The notes below the pieces were generated by a model. That model worked only from the letters and a program-made list of their open reading frames with translations, did not search any database and had not been told where the DNA came from. Both the position numbers and the translations under genes were made by a program. Shown piece by piece: positions 1-6,734 of a stretch of DNA of 18,883 nucleotides (position 1 is the stretch's first letter; every line of letters begins with the position of its first letter). Source of the stretch: CAZYWA01 sp964650975 [NCBI: uncultured bacterium] (GTDB lineage Bacteria; JADJOY01); the NCBI GenBank assembly GCA_964650975.1, contig CAZYWA010000098.1, forward strand, positions 1 through 18,883, given 5' to 3'.

Positions 1-440
1 CCTGGGCCGACGGCCTGCGCCCCCTTTCGCCCTATCTCTGGGACCTGCAAGGGCGTCCCGATCTGGTGGAGATCCCGGTCACCACGATGCCGCTCGCCCG
101 CGCGCCGTTCCACATGAGCTATCTGCTCTATCTCTCGCGGTTCTCGCGGATCGTGGCGCTCGCCTATCTGGAGCTGGCGCTTCGGCTCTGCAAGCTCGCG
201 GGAGTCGAGCCGTCGTTCCTGATCCATCCGCTCGACTTCCTGGGCTGCGACGCGATCGACGGGCTGCGCTTCTTTCCCGGGATGGACCTCACCACCGCCA
301 CCAAGCTCGAATTCGTGGATCTAGCGCTCGCGCGGATTCGCCGCCACTTCACGCCAATTACCATGGACGAGCATGTCAGTCGCGCGATGAGCAGGGGCTC
401 GTCGCTCCGGCGCATCCGCTTTCCAGGAGGAGAGTCATGA
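1..440 (+). CDS. Polysaccharide deacetylase family protein (3' end)
   Basis: The reading frame is open from base 3 to the TGA at 438-440, so the window holds only the C-terminal ~145 residues and the true start lies to the left. The visible part includes VEIPVTTMP, then MSYLLYLSRFS, and then the block SFLIHPLDFLG followed by FFPGMDL. From memory this series is typical of the C-terminal part of bacterial polysaccharide deacetylases in exopolysaccharide and hopanoid-type loci. The metal-binding NodB motifs that would prove catalysis lie in the missing N-terminal part. Members of this family remove N- or O-acetyl groups from glycans or glycolipids. The stop overlaps the next start as ATGA, so the gene is co-translated with the aminotransferase and is likely part of the same glycan pathway. 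The family call is fairly secure; the substrate is unknown. Confidence 0.8.
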   Translation, partial: WADGLRPLSPYLWDLQGRPDLVEIPVTTMPLARAPFHMSYLLYLSRFSRIVALAYLELALRLCKLAGVEPSFLIHPLDFLGCDAIDGLRFFPGMDLTTATKLEFVDLALARIRRHFTPITMDEHVSRAMSRGSSLRRIRFPGGES

Positions 441-1693
441 ACGACGTCGCCCAGAAGAAGACCGAGGCCGAAATCAAGCCGATCGCGCTGCCGAACGACC
501 AGGTGGCCTCGGGCCGCTCGTTCGGCGCCGAGGAGCTCGAGCTGCTGAAGAAGGTGATCGAATCGGGAACGCTCAACTGCACCAAGGGCACCGTGGTGCG
601 CGAGCTGGAGAAGCGCTTCGCCCAGAAGGTCGGCACGCCGACGTCGCGCACCACCACGTCGGGCACCGCGGCCATTCACGCCGCCGTCGCGGCCATCGAC
701 CCCGAGCCCGGCGACGAGATCATCACCACGCCGATCACCGACATGGGCGGCATCACGCCGATCCTCTACCAGACCGCGATCCCCGTGTTCGCCGACTGCG
801 ACCCGCTCACCTACAACGTGACCGCCGAGACCATCGCACCCAAGATCACCCGCCGCACCAAGGCGATCATGGTGACGCACCTGTTCGGCAATCCGTGCGA
901 CATGGACCCGATCATGGCGCTCGCCAAGAAGCACTCGCTGCCGGTGCTCGAGGACTGCGCGCAGGCCTACGGCACCACGTACAACGGCAAGCACGTGGGC
1001 GCGATCGGCGCGATCGGCTGCTTCAGCCTCCAGCAGGGCAAGCACATGACGACGGGTGAGGGCGGCTTCGTCACCACCAACGATCCCGGCTACGAGCGCC
1101 GCATGCGGCTCTTCATCGACAAGGCCTGGGGCTACGGCGATCCCAACCCCGACCACTACTTCCTGGCGATGAACTACCGCATGACCGAGCTGCAGGGCGC
1201 CGTGGCGCTGGCGCAGCTCGAGAAGCTCGACGGCATGGTCGCGCAGCGCGTGAAGATGGCCGACCGGCTCACGGCGGCGATCGAAGGCGTGCGCGGCTTG
1301 TCGGCGCCCAAGACCACACCGGGCGGCAAGCACACCTACTGGAAATACTGCGTGCGCATCGACCCCAAGAAGATCCGCGGAGGCTCGGTGGGCTTTGGCG
1401 ACGCGCTCAAGCCGCTCGGCGTCATGTCGGCGCCGCGCTACATCCAGAAGCTCGCGTTCGAGTGCGAGGTGCTGCGCGACCACCGGAGCTTCGGCAAGAG
1501 CGAGTTCCCGTGGAAGGGCCCGCAGCGCGCCGGCGATCCCGACGTGGTCTACGACAAGGCCGCCTACCCGGGCTCGACCGAGGCGCTCGCCGACGTGGTG
1601 GTCTTGCCGTGGAACGAGCGATATACCGCCGAGCACGTCGACTTCATCGCCGCGGTGATCCGCAAGGCGGCGCAGGACTTGGGCCAAGGCTGA
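437..1693 (+). CDS. DegT/DnrJ/EryC1/StrS family PLP-dependent sugar aminotransferase
   Basis: 418 residues, the usual size for this fold-type I aminotransferase family, which moves an amino group (normally from glutamate) to a keto group on a nucleotide sugar. An AGGAGG site at 425-430, six bases before the ATG, fixes the start, which overlaps the upstream stop. Visible motifs are TSGTAA at 74-79 (cofactor phosphate site), LEDCAQAYG at 171-179 with Asp173 facing the PLP ring nitrogen, and FSLQQGKHMTTGEGG near 196-210, in which Lys202 is the expected Schiff-base lysine. Active-site residues therefore look intact. Next to a Gfo/Idh dehydrogenase and a beta-helix acyltransferase, the likely role is forming a 3-amino sugar from a 3-keto nucleotide sugar, as WbpE does. 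The exact sugar, and whether it is a uronic acid, cannot be read from the sequence. Confidence 0.92.
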   Translation: MNDVAQKKTEAEIKPIALPNDQVASGRSFGAEELELLKKVIESGTLNCTKGTVVRELEKRFAQKVGTPTSRTTTSGTAAIHAAVAAIDPEPGDEIITTPITDMGGITPILYQTAIPVFADCDPLTYNVTAETIAPKITRRTKAIMVTHLFGNPCDMDPIMALAKKHSLPVLEDCAQAYGTTYNGKHVGAIGAIGCFSLQQGKHMTTGEGGFVTTNDPGYERRMRLFIDKAWGYGDPNPDHYFLAMNYRMTELQGAVALAQLEKLDGMVAQRVKMADRLTAAIEGVRGLSAPKTTPGGKHTYWKYCVRIDPKKIRGGSVGFGDALKPLGVMSAPRYIQKLAFECEVLRDHRSFGKSEFPWKGPQRAGDPDVVYDKAAYPGSTEALADVVVLPWNERYTAEHVDFIAAVIRKAAQDLGQG

Positions 1694-1731
1694 CGCGCTC
1701 ACGCGCCGCGTTCACGAACCAGGAGATCAAC

Positions 1732-2739
1732 ATGTCCGGATCCGCCTCCAACGCACCGCTTCGCGCGGGTCTGGTCGGCTGCGGCCGCATCGCGCAGTCG
1801 CACCTGGAAGCCCTCTCGCACATCCCCGACATCACTCTCACGGCGGTGGTCGACACGCAGAGCGCCGCCGCCTCGGCGGTGGCCGAGCAACGGCGCTGCA
1901 AGCTGCTCACCGACTACCGCGATGCGTCGCTGCTCGCCGACGTGGACGCGGTGATCCTCTGCACTCCGCCCGCCACGCACTACGCGATGGCCAAGCACTT
2001 CCTCTCGAACGGCGTCCACGTGCTGTGCGAGAAGCCGCTCACCATCGCCTCGTCGGAGGCGAAGGAGCTCGTCGAGCTCTCCGAGCGCGCCGGGCTCAAG
2101 CTCATGATGGCGTCGAAGTTCCGCTACGTGGACGACATCATCAAGGCGAAGGCCATCATCGAGGCCGGAATTCTCGGCAAGATCATCCTCTTCGAGAACG
2201 CGTTCTGCAGCAAAGTGCTCATGAAGGACCGCTGGAACTCGCAGCGCTCGCTGGGCGGCGGCGGAGTGCTGATCGACAACGGCTGCCACTCGACGGACAT
2301 CGCGCGTTACCTGCTCGGGCCGATCCAGTCGGTGCAGTCGGAGTTCGGGATCTCGTCGCAAGGCCTGGAGGTCGAGGACACCGCGCGCGTCCAGTTCCGC
2401 ACCGAGCGCGGCGTGATGGGCACCATCGACCTGAGCTGGAGCCTGAACAAGGATTCCGAGAGCTACATCAGCGTGCACGGCTCCTCCGGCACGCTGCACG
2501 TGGGCTGGGCCGGGAGCCGCTATCGCCAGGACGGGAACTCGAACTGGGTGAGCTTCGGCACCGGCTACAAGAAGGTCGACGCGTTCAAGAGCCAGCTCGA
2601 GAATTTCCTCGGCTGGATCCGGGGCGTGGAAGTGCCGCGCATCACCGGCGCCGACGCGCTCGCTTCGGTCCAGGTGATCGAGGCCGCGTACGCGGCGGCC
2701 ACTCGCGACAACTGGCTCGCGGTCGGGAAGGCGGCGTGA
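1732..2739 (+). CDS. Gfo/Idh/MocA family nucleotide-sugar dehydrogenase
   Basis: 335 residues. The ATG at 1732 follows an AGGAGA site at 1721-1726; a longer in-frame opening upstream lacks a ribosome site and overlaps the aminotransferase. The N-terminal Rossmann fold begins with GLVGCGRIA (residues 13-21). The family signature CEKPL gives Glu100-Lys101-Pro102, with Lys101 the conserved catalytic lysine. The second domain has GGGGVLIDNGCHSTDIA around 175-191, matching the family D-x3-H-x2-D pattern (Asp182, His186, Asp189). Such enzymes oxidise or reduce a sugar hydroxyl with NAD(P). Lying between an aminotransferase and an acetyltransferase suggests it makes the 3-keto substrate, as WbpB/WlbA does for UDP-N-acetylglucosaminuronate. 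That pathway assignment is inference; the family call is firm. The gene sits 38 bases after the aminotransferase stop and overlaps the next gene. Confidence 0.9.
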   Translation: MSGSASNAPLRAGLVGCGRIAQSHLEALSHIPDITLTAVVDTQSAAASAVAEQRRCKLLTDYRDASLLADVDAVILCTPPATHYAMAKHFLSNGVHVLCEKPLTIASSEAKELVELSERAGLKLMMASKFRYVDDIIKAKAIIEAGILGKIILFENAFCSKVLMKDRWNSQRSLGGGGVLIDNGCHSTDIARYLLGPIQSVQSEFGISSQGLEVEDTARVQFRTERGVMGTIDLSWSLNKDSESYISVHGSSGTLHVGWAGSRYRQDGNSNWVSFGTGYKKVDAFKSQLENFLGWIRGVEVPRITGADALASVQVIEAAYAAATRDNWLAVGKAA

Positions 2740-3401
2740 GCGAGGCGCCGAGCGTTCCTTACGAGCCGGCGTGGGTCCACCCGTCGGCGCTGGTCGAGGC
2801 GGGAGTCAACCTCGGCCAGGGCACCCGAGTGTGGGACAGCGTCCACATCCGCCGCAATGCGCGGATCGGGCGCTCGTGCATCGTCGGCGAGAAGACCTAC
2901 ATCGCCTACGACGTCGAGATCGGCGATTTCTGCAAGCTCAACGCGAGCGTCTACGTGTGCGCGCAGGTGATCATCGAGGACTTCGTGATGATCGCCGCTC
3001 ACACGGTGTTCACCAACGACCGCTATCCGCGCTCGGGAAACATCGAGCTCACCGGGCTCGAGACCTCCGACGTGACCGACGAGACGCTCGCGACGCGCGT
3101 GTGCCGCGGCGTCACCATCGGCGCCAACGCCACCATCGGACCCGGCATCACGCTCGGCGAGTTCTCGATGGTGGGCATGGGCTCGGTGGTCACCCACACC
3201 GTGGCTCCCTTCCGGCTGGTGGTCGGGAACCCGGCGCGACCGGTCGCGTGGGTGTGCATGTGCGGTGAGCCGCTCGCGAAGGGTGACGACGCCGAGATGG
3301 CCCCCGGCGCGCCGCCGCGGGTGATCGACTGCCACCGGTGCAAGCGCGAGTACGAGCTCGACGCCGTGAGCGGTCTGCGCGTGCTCGAGGCCGAGGGATG
3401 A
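2736..3401 (+). CDS. Left-handed beta-helix (LbH) N-acyltransferase with C-terminal Cys cluster
   Basis: Begins with GTG at 2736 overlapping the previous TGA (GTGA), which gives 221 residues; no ATG fits better because the conserved part starts at YEPAWVHPSALVE. Hexapeptide-repeat helix turns run from about residue 12 to 90 (for example TRVWDSVHIRRNARIG and VEIGDFCKLNASV), are interrupted by a loop holding FTNDRYPR (92-99), and resume at VTIGANATIGPGITLG (126-141). This resembles WbpD/WlbB, which use acetyl-CoA to N-acetylate a 3-amino nucleotide sugar. The tail is distinctive: Cys174 and Cys176 (VCMCGEPL) and Cys199 and Cys202 (DCHRCKREYEL) form a zinc-ribbon-like pair. The acceptor is probably the amino sugar made by the preceding two genes. 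The LbH call is certain; the acyl group and acceptor are inferred. Confidence 0.88.
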   Translation: MSEAPSVPYEPAWVHPSALVEAGVNLGQGTRVWDSVHIRRNARIGRSCIVGEKTYIAYDVEIGDFCKLNASVYVCAQVIIEDFVMIAAHTVFTNDRYPRSGNIELTGLETSDVTDETLATRVCRGVTIGANATIGPGITLGEFSMVGMGSVVTHTVAPFRLVVGNPARPVAWVCMCGEPLAKGDDAEMAPGAPPRVIDCHRCKREYELDAVSGLRVLEAEG

Positions 3402-4765
3402 GAGCCGCCGTCGTCGGCGGCGGCATTCTCGGCCTCACTCTCGCTCATCGCCTCACCGGGCTCGGTCACTCGGTCGAGCTCTTCGAAGCCGCCCCCGAGC
3501 TCGGCGGTCTCGCCTGCAAGCAGGACTACGGCGCCTTCACCTGGGACCGGTTCTATCACTGCATCCTCCCGCAGGATCAGGCACTCATCGGTCTCTTGGG
3601 CGAGATCGGCCTCGGCGACGAGCTGCGCTGGCGCACCACGGGAACCGGTTACTGGAAAGCGGGCCGCTTCTACCCGATGAGCGGCAACGCGGACTTCGTG
3701 CGCTTTCCACTGCTCTCGTTTTTCGACAAAGCCCGCCTCGGCGCCGCGATCGTCTACGCGACGCGATTCGCGGATCCGTTCCAGCTCTACCGCGTGACGG
3801 CCGCCGAGTGGCTCACCAAGACCTGCGGACGCCGGGTGTACGAGGTCTTCTGGCGGCCGCTGCTCAAGGCCAAGTTCGGCACCTTCCACGATCAGGTCGC
3901 GGCGGTCTTCATCTGGGCCACGCTCACCCGGCTCTTCGGCGCGCGCACGGGCGGCGGCCAGAAGGAGCAGCTGGGCTACGCGCACGGCGGCTATGCGCGC
4001 ATCCTGGGCGCTCTCTCGGAGAGCCTCACGAAGCGTGGCGTGGTGATCCGATTGGGTGCGAGCGTCACGCGCGTTCATCGCTCGGGCACGGACGGAGCTG
4101 GAAGCGGTTCGGGTTGCTCGATCTCGTGGACCGAGGCCGGCGGCAAGCACGACCAGCGCACCTTCGACCAGGTGTTCTTCACCGCGCCCACGCGGCTCGC
4201 GGAGCGAGTGGTGTCGGGCGACTTCGAGAAGCACGTGTCGCAGATGGCGAAGGACTTCCCCACTTCGCACGCCTATCTCGGCGTCGCCTGCGCCGTGCTG
4301 GCGCTCAAGAAGCCGCTCACGCCCTACTACGTGCTCAACATCGGCGACGAGACCGTCGAGCTCACCGGCCTGATCGAGATGACCAACCTCGTGGACCCCG
4401 CCGCCGAGACCCAGGGTCGCTCGCTCATCTACCTGCCGCGTTACCTGGGCGCCGACGACGAGCGCCTCTCCGCTCCCGACGCCGATTTGCTGGAGAGCCT
4501 CATCGGCCGCGGTCTCAAGACGCTATTCCCCGATTTCCGCGATTCCGACATCGACTACGTCGGCGTCCACCGCGCCCGCTACGTCCAGCCGCTGCCGCTG
4601 GTCGGCGCCGCCCCACCCGACCCCAAGAAGCTCGCCGGCTTCGAGCGCCCCTTCCAGATCGTGAACACCTCGATGCTCACCTGCGCCACGCTCAACAACA
4701 ACGAGGTCGTGTCGCTGGTCGATAACTACGTCGAGCGGCACCGCGCGGCGCTCGTCCAGTCCTGA
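3398..4765 (+). CDS. NAD(P)/FAD-dependent oxidoreductase (amine-oxidase / UDP-galactopyranose-mutase-like)
   Basis: 455 residues, starting at an ATG that overlaps the acyltransferase stop (ATGA). The N-terminus is a dinucleotide-binding fold, VVGGGILG with Gly7, Gly9 and Gly12 and an acidic Glu30 ending strand 2 (ELFEA), followed by ELGGL at 34-38. That layout is shared by protoporphyrinogen-oxidase-like, amine-oxidase and UDP-galactopyranose-mutase flavoproteins. The closing segment, with NTSMLTCATLNNNEV, looks like the C-terminal part of the FAD-binding domain. Proteins annotated only as NAD(P)/FAD-dependent oxidoreductase often sit in polysaccharide clusters, where they may isomerise or oxidise a sugar nucleotide or a lipid-linked sugar. 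It is the last gene of the coupled operon and has no close partner after it. Substrate unknown; a mutase-like reaction and a true oxidation are both possible. Confidence 0.82.
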   Translation: MRAAVVGGGILGLTLAHRLTGLGHSVELFEAAPELGGLACKQDYGAFTWDRFYHCILPQDQALIGLLGEIGLGDELRWRTTGTGYWKAGRFYPMSGNADFVRFPLLSFFDKARLGAAIVYATRFADPFQLYRVTAAEWLTKTCGRRVYEVFWRPLLKAKFGTFHDQVAAVFIWATLTRLFGARTGGGQKEQLGYAHGGYARILGALSESLTKRGVVIRLGASVTRVHRSGTDGAGSGSGCSISWTEAGGKHDQRTFDQVFFTAPTRLAERVVSGDFEKHVSQMAKDFPTSHAYLGVACAVLALKKPLTPYYVLNIGDETVELTGLIEMTNLVDPAAETQGRSLIYLPRYLGADDERLSAPDADLLESLIGRGLKTLFPDFRDSDIDYVGVHRARYVQPLPLVGAAPPDPKKLAGFERPFQIVNTSMLTCATLNNNEVVSLVDNYVERHRAALVQS

Positions 4766-4974
4766 GCCGATCGCATCGACCTGCTTTGTTCGTTCAGCAA
4801 GCTGGGTGGCATAGACAAGTTCCGCGCGCTCATCGAGTGTCACCGCTCCCTACCCGTGCCGACCAGCGGGAAGGTCTGCGGCACGTGCGCCCGGCCGAGC
4901 AGGGCGTAACTCCACTGCTTTTCGTGCGCGAATCGAGAAAGGACGTGCGTGGCGTGACTAACCCCCGCGGGTCC

Positions 4975-5015
4975 TTGCCAGTCGATCCTTACCTGTCATA
5001 CATTGGTATGACAGG
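4975..5015 (+). promoter_or_regulatory. Promoter with perfect palindromic operator for the toxin-antitoxin pair
   Basis: A 10-bp perfect inverted repeat with a 4-base centre (arms 4992-5001 and 5006-5015, CCTGTCATAC / GTATGACAGG) lies 21 bases before the antitoxin ATG. A TTGCCA box at 4975-4980 and a TACATT box at 4999-5004, 18 bases apart, make a plausible promoter whose -10 element falls wholly inside the palindrome. Antitoxins of this type usually bind such palindromes to repress their own operon, so I read this as the autoregulatory operator. The repeat is directly visible; the binding and promoter activity are inferred. The remaining bases from 4766 show no gene: an open frame continues past the oxidoreductase stop to 4909, but it has no start of its own. 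Confidence 0.75.
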
Positions 5016-5035
5016 GTATGTCCACAGGAGACGCG

Positions 5036-5296
5036 ATGAGGCTCAACGCTCGGCTCACGAAGATACAGGCGCGACACCTCGACGAGCTGACGGCTGCGAC
5101 GGGCGAGAGTCTCTCCGAGGTGGTGCGCGCGGCGATCGACTGCTATCACGCGCAAGTCATTGCTCGGCCGAGCGGTCCCGCGTCGGCCCTGCGCACGACC
5201 GGTTTCGTGGGGTGTGGCGAGGCGGACGATGATCTCTCGACGGGCTACCGTCGGGTATGGGCCGAGGGTCTGGAGCGGAAGCATGGTCATCGCTGA
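5036..5296 (+). CDS. vapB: Ribbon-helix-helix (CopG-like) antitoxin
   Basis: 86 residues. I chose the ATG at 5036 because AGGAG at 5026-5030 precedes it by five bases; an in-frame ATG at 5018 would start just beyond the operator, with almost no leader. The N-terminal MRLNARLTKIQARHLDEL is a short beta strand plus helix typical of a ribbon-helix-helix DNA-binding dimer, and GESLSEVVRAAIDCYH supplies the second helix. The C-terminal part with TGFVGCGE and DLSTGYRR is the expected toxin-binding tail, and its wording matches CopG-family partners of PIN toxins as I remember them. It overlaps the toxin gene by 14 bases, a usual type II arrangement. It should neutralise the PIN ribonuclease and repress the operon through the upstream palindrome. 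Confidence 0.85.
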   Translation: MRLNARLTKIQARHLDELTAATGESLSEVVRAAIDCYHAQVIARPSGPASALRTTGFVGCGEADDDLSTGYRRVWAEGLERKHGHR

Positions 5297-5699
5297 CACG
5301 GGGTTCTGGCTGGCGCTGGCAAACCGGCGCGACCGTTTTCACGAGCGCGCCGCGGAGGTGCTCGAGACCCTCGACGAAGGGCTCGTCCTGACCTGGCCCG
5401 TGCTGACCGAGACTTGTTATCTGCTGGTGCACCGATTGGGTGTCGAGGCCGCCGAGCGACTCCTTCGCAGCCACGAGCAGGGTGCCTTCGTCGTGGTCGA
5501 TCCGGCGATCCACCCGCTTTCGCGGGTGGAGGCGCTGTTGCGTAAGTACCAGGACCTGCCGATGGACCTGGCGGATGCCACGCTCGTGCTGCTCGCCGAG
5601 CATCTGGAGCACGGGCGCATTCTCTCGACCGACCAGCGCGACTTTCGCGCGTACCGCTGGAAGAGTCGGCGGCCGTTTCAGAATCTGCTGATCGCTTAG
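5283..5699 (+). CDS. vapC: PIN-domain ribonuclease toxin (VapC family)
   Basis: 138 residues, the standard length for a single PIN domain. The ATG at 5283 follows GGAG-type bases and lies inside the end of the antitoxin gene. The acidic metal-binding residues are all present: Asp5 in MVIADTGFW, Glu43 in VLTETCYLL, Asp98 in MDLADATLV (with Asp95 nearby) and Asp117 in ILSTDQRDF. Toxins of this family are Mg-dependent endoribonucleases, many of which cut tRNA or the ribosomal sarcin-ricin loop; the target here is not deducible. Nothing suggests inactivation. It is convergent with the Uma2 gene 33 bases away, and a weak 5-bp stem (5714-5718 with 5726-5730) lies between them. Confidence 0.9.
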   Translation: MVIADTGFWLALANRRDRFHERAAEVLETLDEGLVLTWPVLTETCYLLVHRLGVEAAERLLRSHEQGAFVVVDPAIHPLSRVEALLRKYQDLPMDLADATLVLLAEHLEHGRILSTDQRDFRAYRWKSRRPFQNLLIA

Positions 5700-5732
5700 T
5701 TTTCCGCGGCAAACGGCAGGGAACGTGCCGAG

Positions 5733-6293
5733 TCAGGGGATGACGTCGGCGACGGAGACGGCGATATCCGGGAAAGCGCCCGGGTGGAGAGTCTCGCCCG
5801 CGTGATGGTGCTCGACGTCGGCGTATCCCGACGGCGTGGGTGAGCGGTAGACCTCGATCGACCGCGTGCCCAGGTTGACGATCCAGTACTCGGGGATCGC
5901 GGCGCGGGCGTAGAGCTGGGCCTTCACTCCACGATCCTTCCGCAGTGAGCTGTCCGAGACCTCGATCACGAGGAGCGCCAGGCTCGGGTGGTCGGACGAG
6001 TAGTCGCCGAGCGGGATGATGGCGAGGTCGGGCTCGGGCTCGGAGTCGCCGGCGGCGGCCAGAGGGCCTTGGATTCGTATGCGCGCACGACCGCGCAGCG
6101 CAGGAGCAAAGAGCTCGTGGAGGCGGGTCACGACCTCGACATGGGGAGCGCCCTGCGGATTCATCTCGACGAGGATCCCGTTCAGAAGCTCGACGCGCTC
6201 GTCCTCGAACATCCCGAGCAGGACCATGCGGTCGTACTCGGAACGCCGGATTCGGCGAACGCTCTCGAGCGGGATCTCGCCCAACGCTTTCAT
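5733..6293 (-). CDS. Uma2-family (DUF820) putative restriction-endonuclease-like protein
   Basis: 186 residues from the ATG at 6293; an in-frame GTG at 6332 would add 13 residues, but they lack family character. The fold is the PD-(D/E)xK nuclease type: VELLNGILVEM (Glu35), EPEPDLAII (Asp89), LLVIEVSDSS (Glu111) and KAQLYARAAIPEYWIVN (Lys124, then the typical YW strand). The core acidic residues and the lysine are all present. Members are abundant in cyanobacteria and soil bacteria and are often called nucleases, but the role of most is unproven. A TATACT box lies only six bases before the ATG, so the transcript could be leaderless. The gene stands alone, convergent with the PIN toxin, in what looks like an accessory block. 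Confidence 0.85.
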   Translation of the reverse strand: MKALGEIPLESVRRIRRSEYDRMVLLGMFEDERVELLNGILVEMNPQGAPHVEVVTRLHELFAPALRGRARIRIQGPLAAAGDSEPEPDLAIIPLGDYSSDHPSLALLVIEVSDSSLRKDRGVKAQLYARAAIPEYWIVNLGTRSIEVYRSPTPSGYADVEHHHAGETLHPGAFPDIAVSVADVIP

Positions 6294-6734
6294 GCCGACA
6301 GTATAGACGTGGGTCGCGCTCGCTCCCGTCACGAACGGGGGCTTCGCAAGAACGAGTCCAGAGCCGAGCGCCTCACCGCGCCTGCGGGAACGCGAGTGAA
6401 GTCGTGCGTTTCTCTTCCGTCCCGGAAATCATCGATGGGTCAGCTCCACGATAGGAGCGAGCGTGGTGTCGCGGAGGTGCGACTCGGCGTTCGCGGTGCG
6501 CCGTCCGTCTTGGTGTGTGCGGCCCGAGTCGTTTTCAGCGGCAAACGACGCGCACGCGTCGTTCGGGGTGTGTCAGCTCTTCGCTGGCCACCGGGGACCG
6601 GTGGCCCTCCAGTCGAGATCGAGGGCGACTGCAGTTGGAGCGCGCGCGGTCCCTCGCGCGCGAAGCCGGACCGCAGAGCTCCCTCCAACACGGTGCGGTT
6701 GACCGGTCGTGCGCGCAACTGGCACCGTGGATGG
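6294..6734. other. Noncoding region between Uma2 gene and lipoprotein gene
   Basis: 441 bases without a convincing gene. Frames here are open only because of the high GC content and lack ribosome sites or recognisable protein. The left part should hold the Uma2 promoter on the minus strand (TATACT on the minus strand at 6300-6305). The right part carries several strong inverted repeats, described separately. A TTGACC box at 6699-6704 could be a -35 element for the lipoprotein gene, but I see no good -10 at the right distance. Confidence 0.6.
6528..6662. repeat. Cluster of strong inverted repeats, some mutually exclusive
   Basis: Five inverted repeats lie within 135 bases. GTCGTTT at 6528-6534 pairs with AAACGAC at 6543-6549. 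AACGACGCG at 6544-6552 pairs with CGCGTCGTT at 6555-6563, so these two hairpins share bases and cannot form together. GGCCACCGG at 6586-6594 pairs with CCGGTGGCC at 6598-6606 around a 3-base loop. CTCCA at 6607-6611 and CAGTCG at 6610-6615 can pair with TGGAG at 6636-6640 and CGACTG at 6626-6631. CGCGCGCG at 6641-6648 pairs with 6655-6662. The pairings are visible; a function as leader RNA, attenuator or protein-binding DNA is inference. Confidence 0.6.

Noticed and set aside
164-1702. Long minus-strand open frame across the deacetylase end and aminotransferase
   Set aside because: No family motifs; the opposite strand encodes an intact aminotransferase with its catalytic lysine.
4766-4909. 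Open frame continuing past the oxidoreductase stop, with a C-x2-C near its end
   Set aside because: No start codon or ribosome site of its own, and no recognisable protein; most likely open by chance.
5018-5035. ATG at 5018 as the antitoxin start
   Set aside because: It lies three bases past the operator with no ribosome site, whereas 5036 has AGGAG at the right distance.
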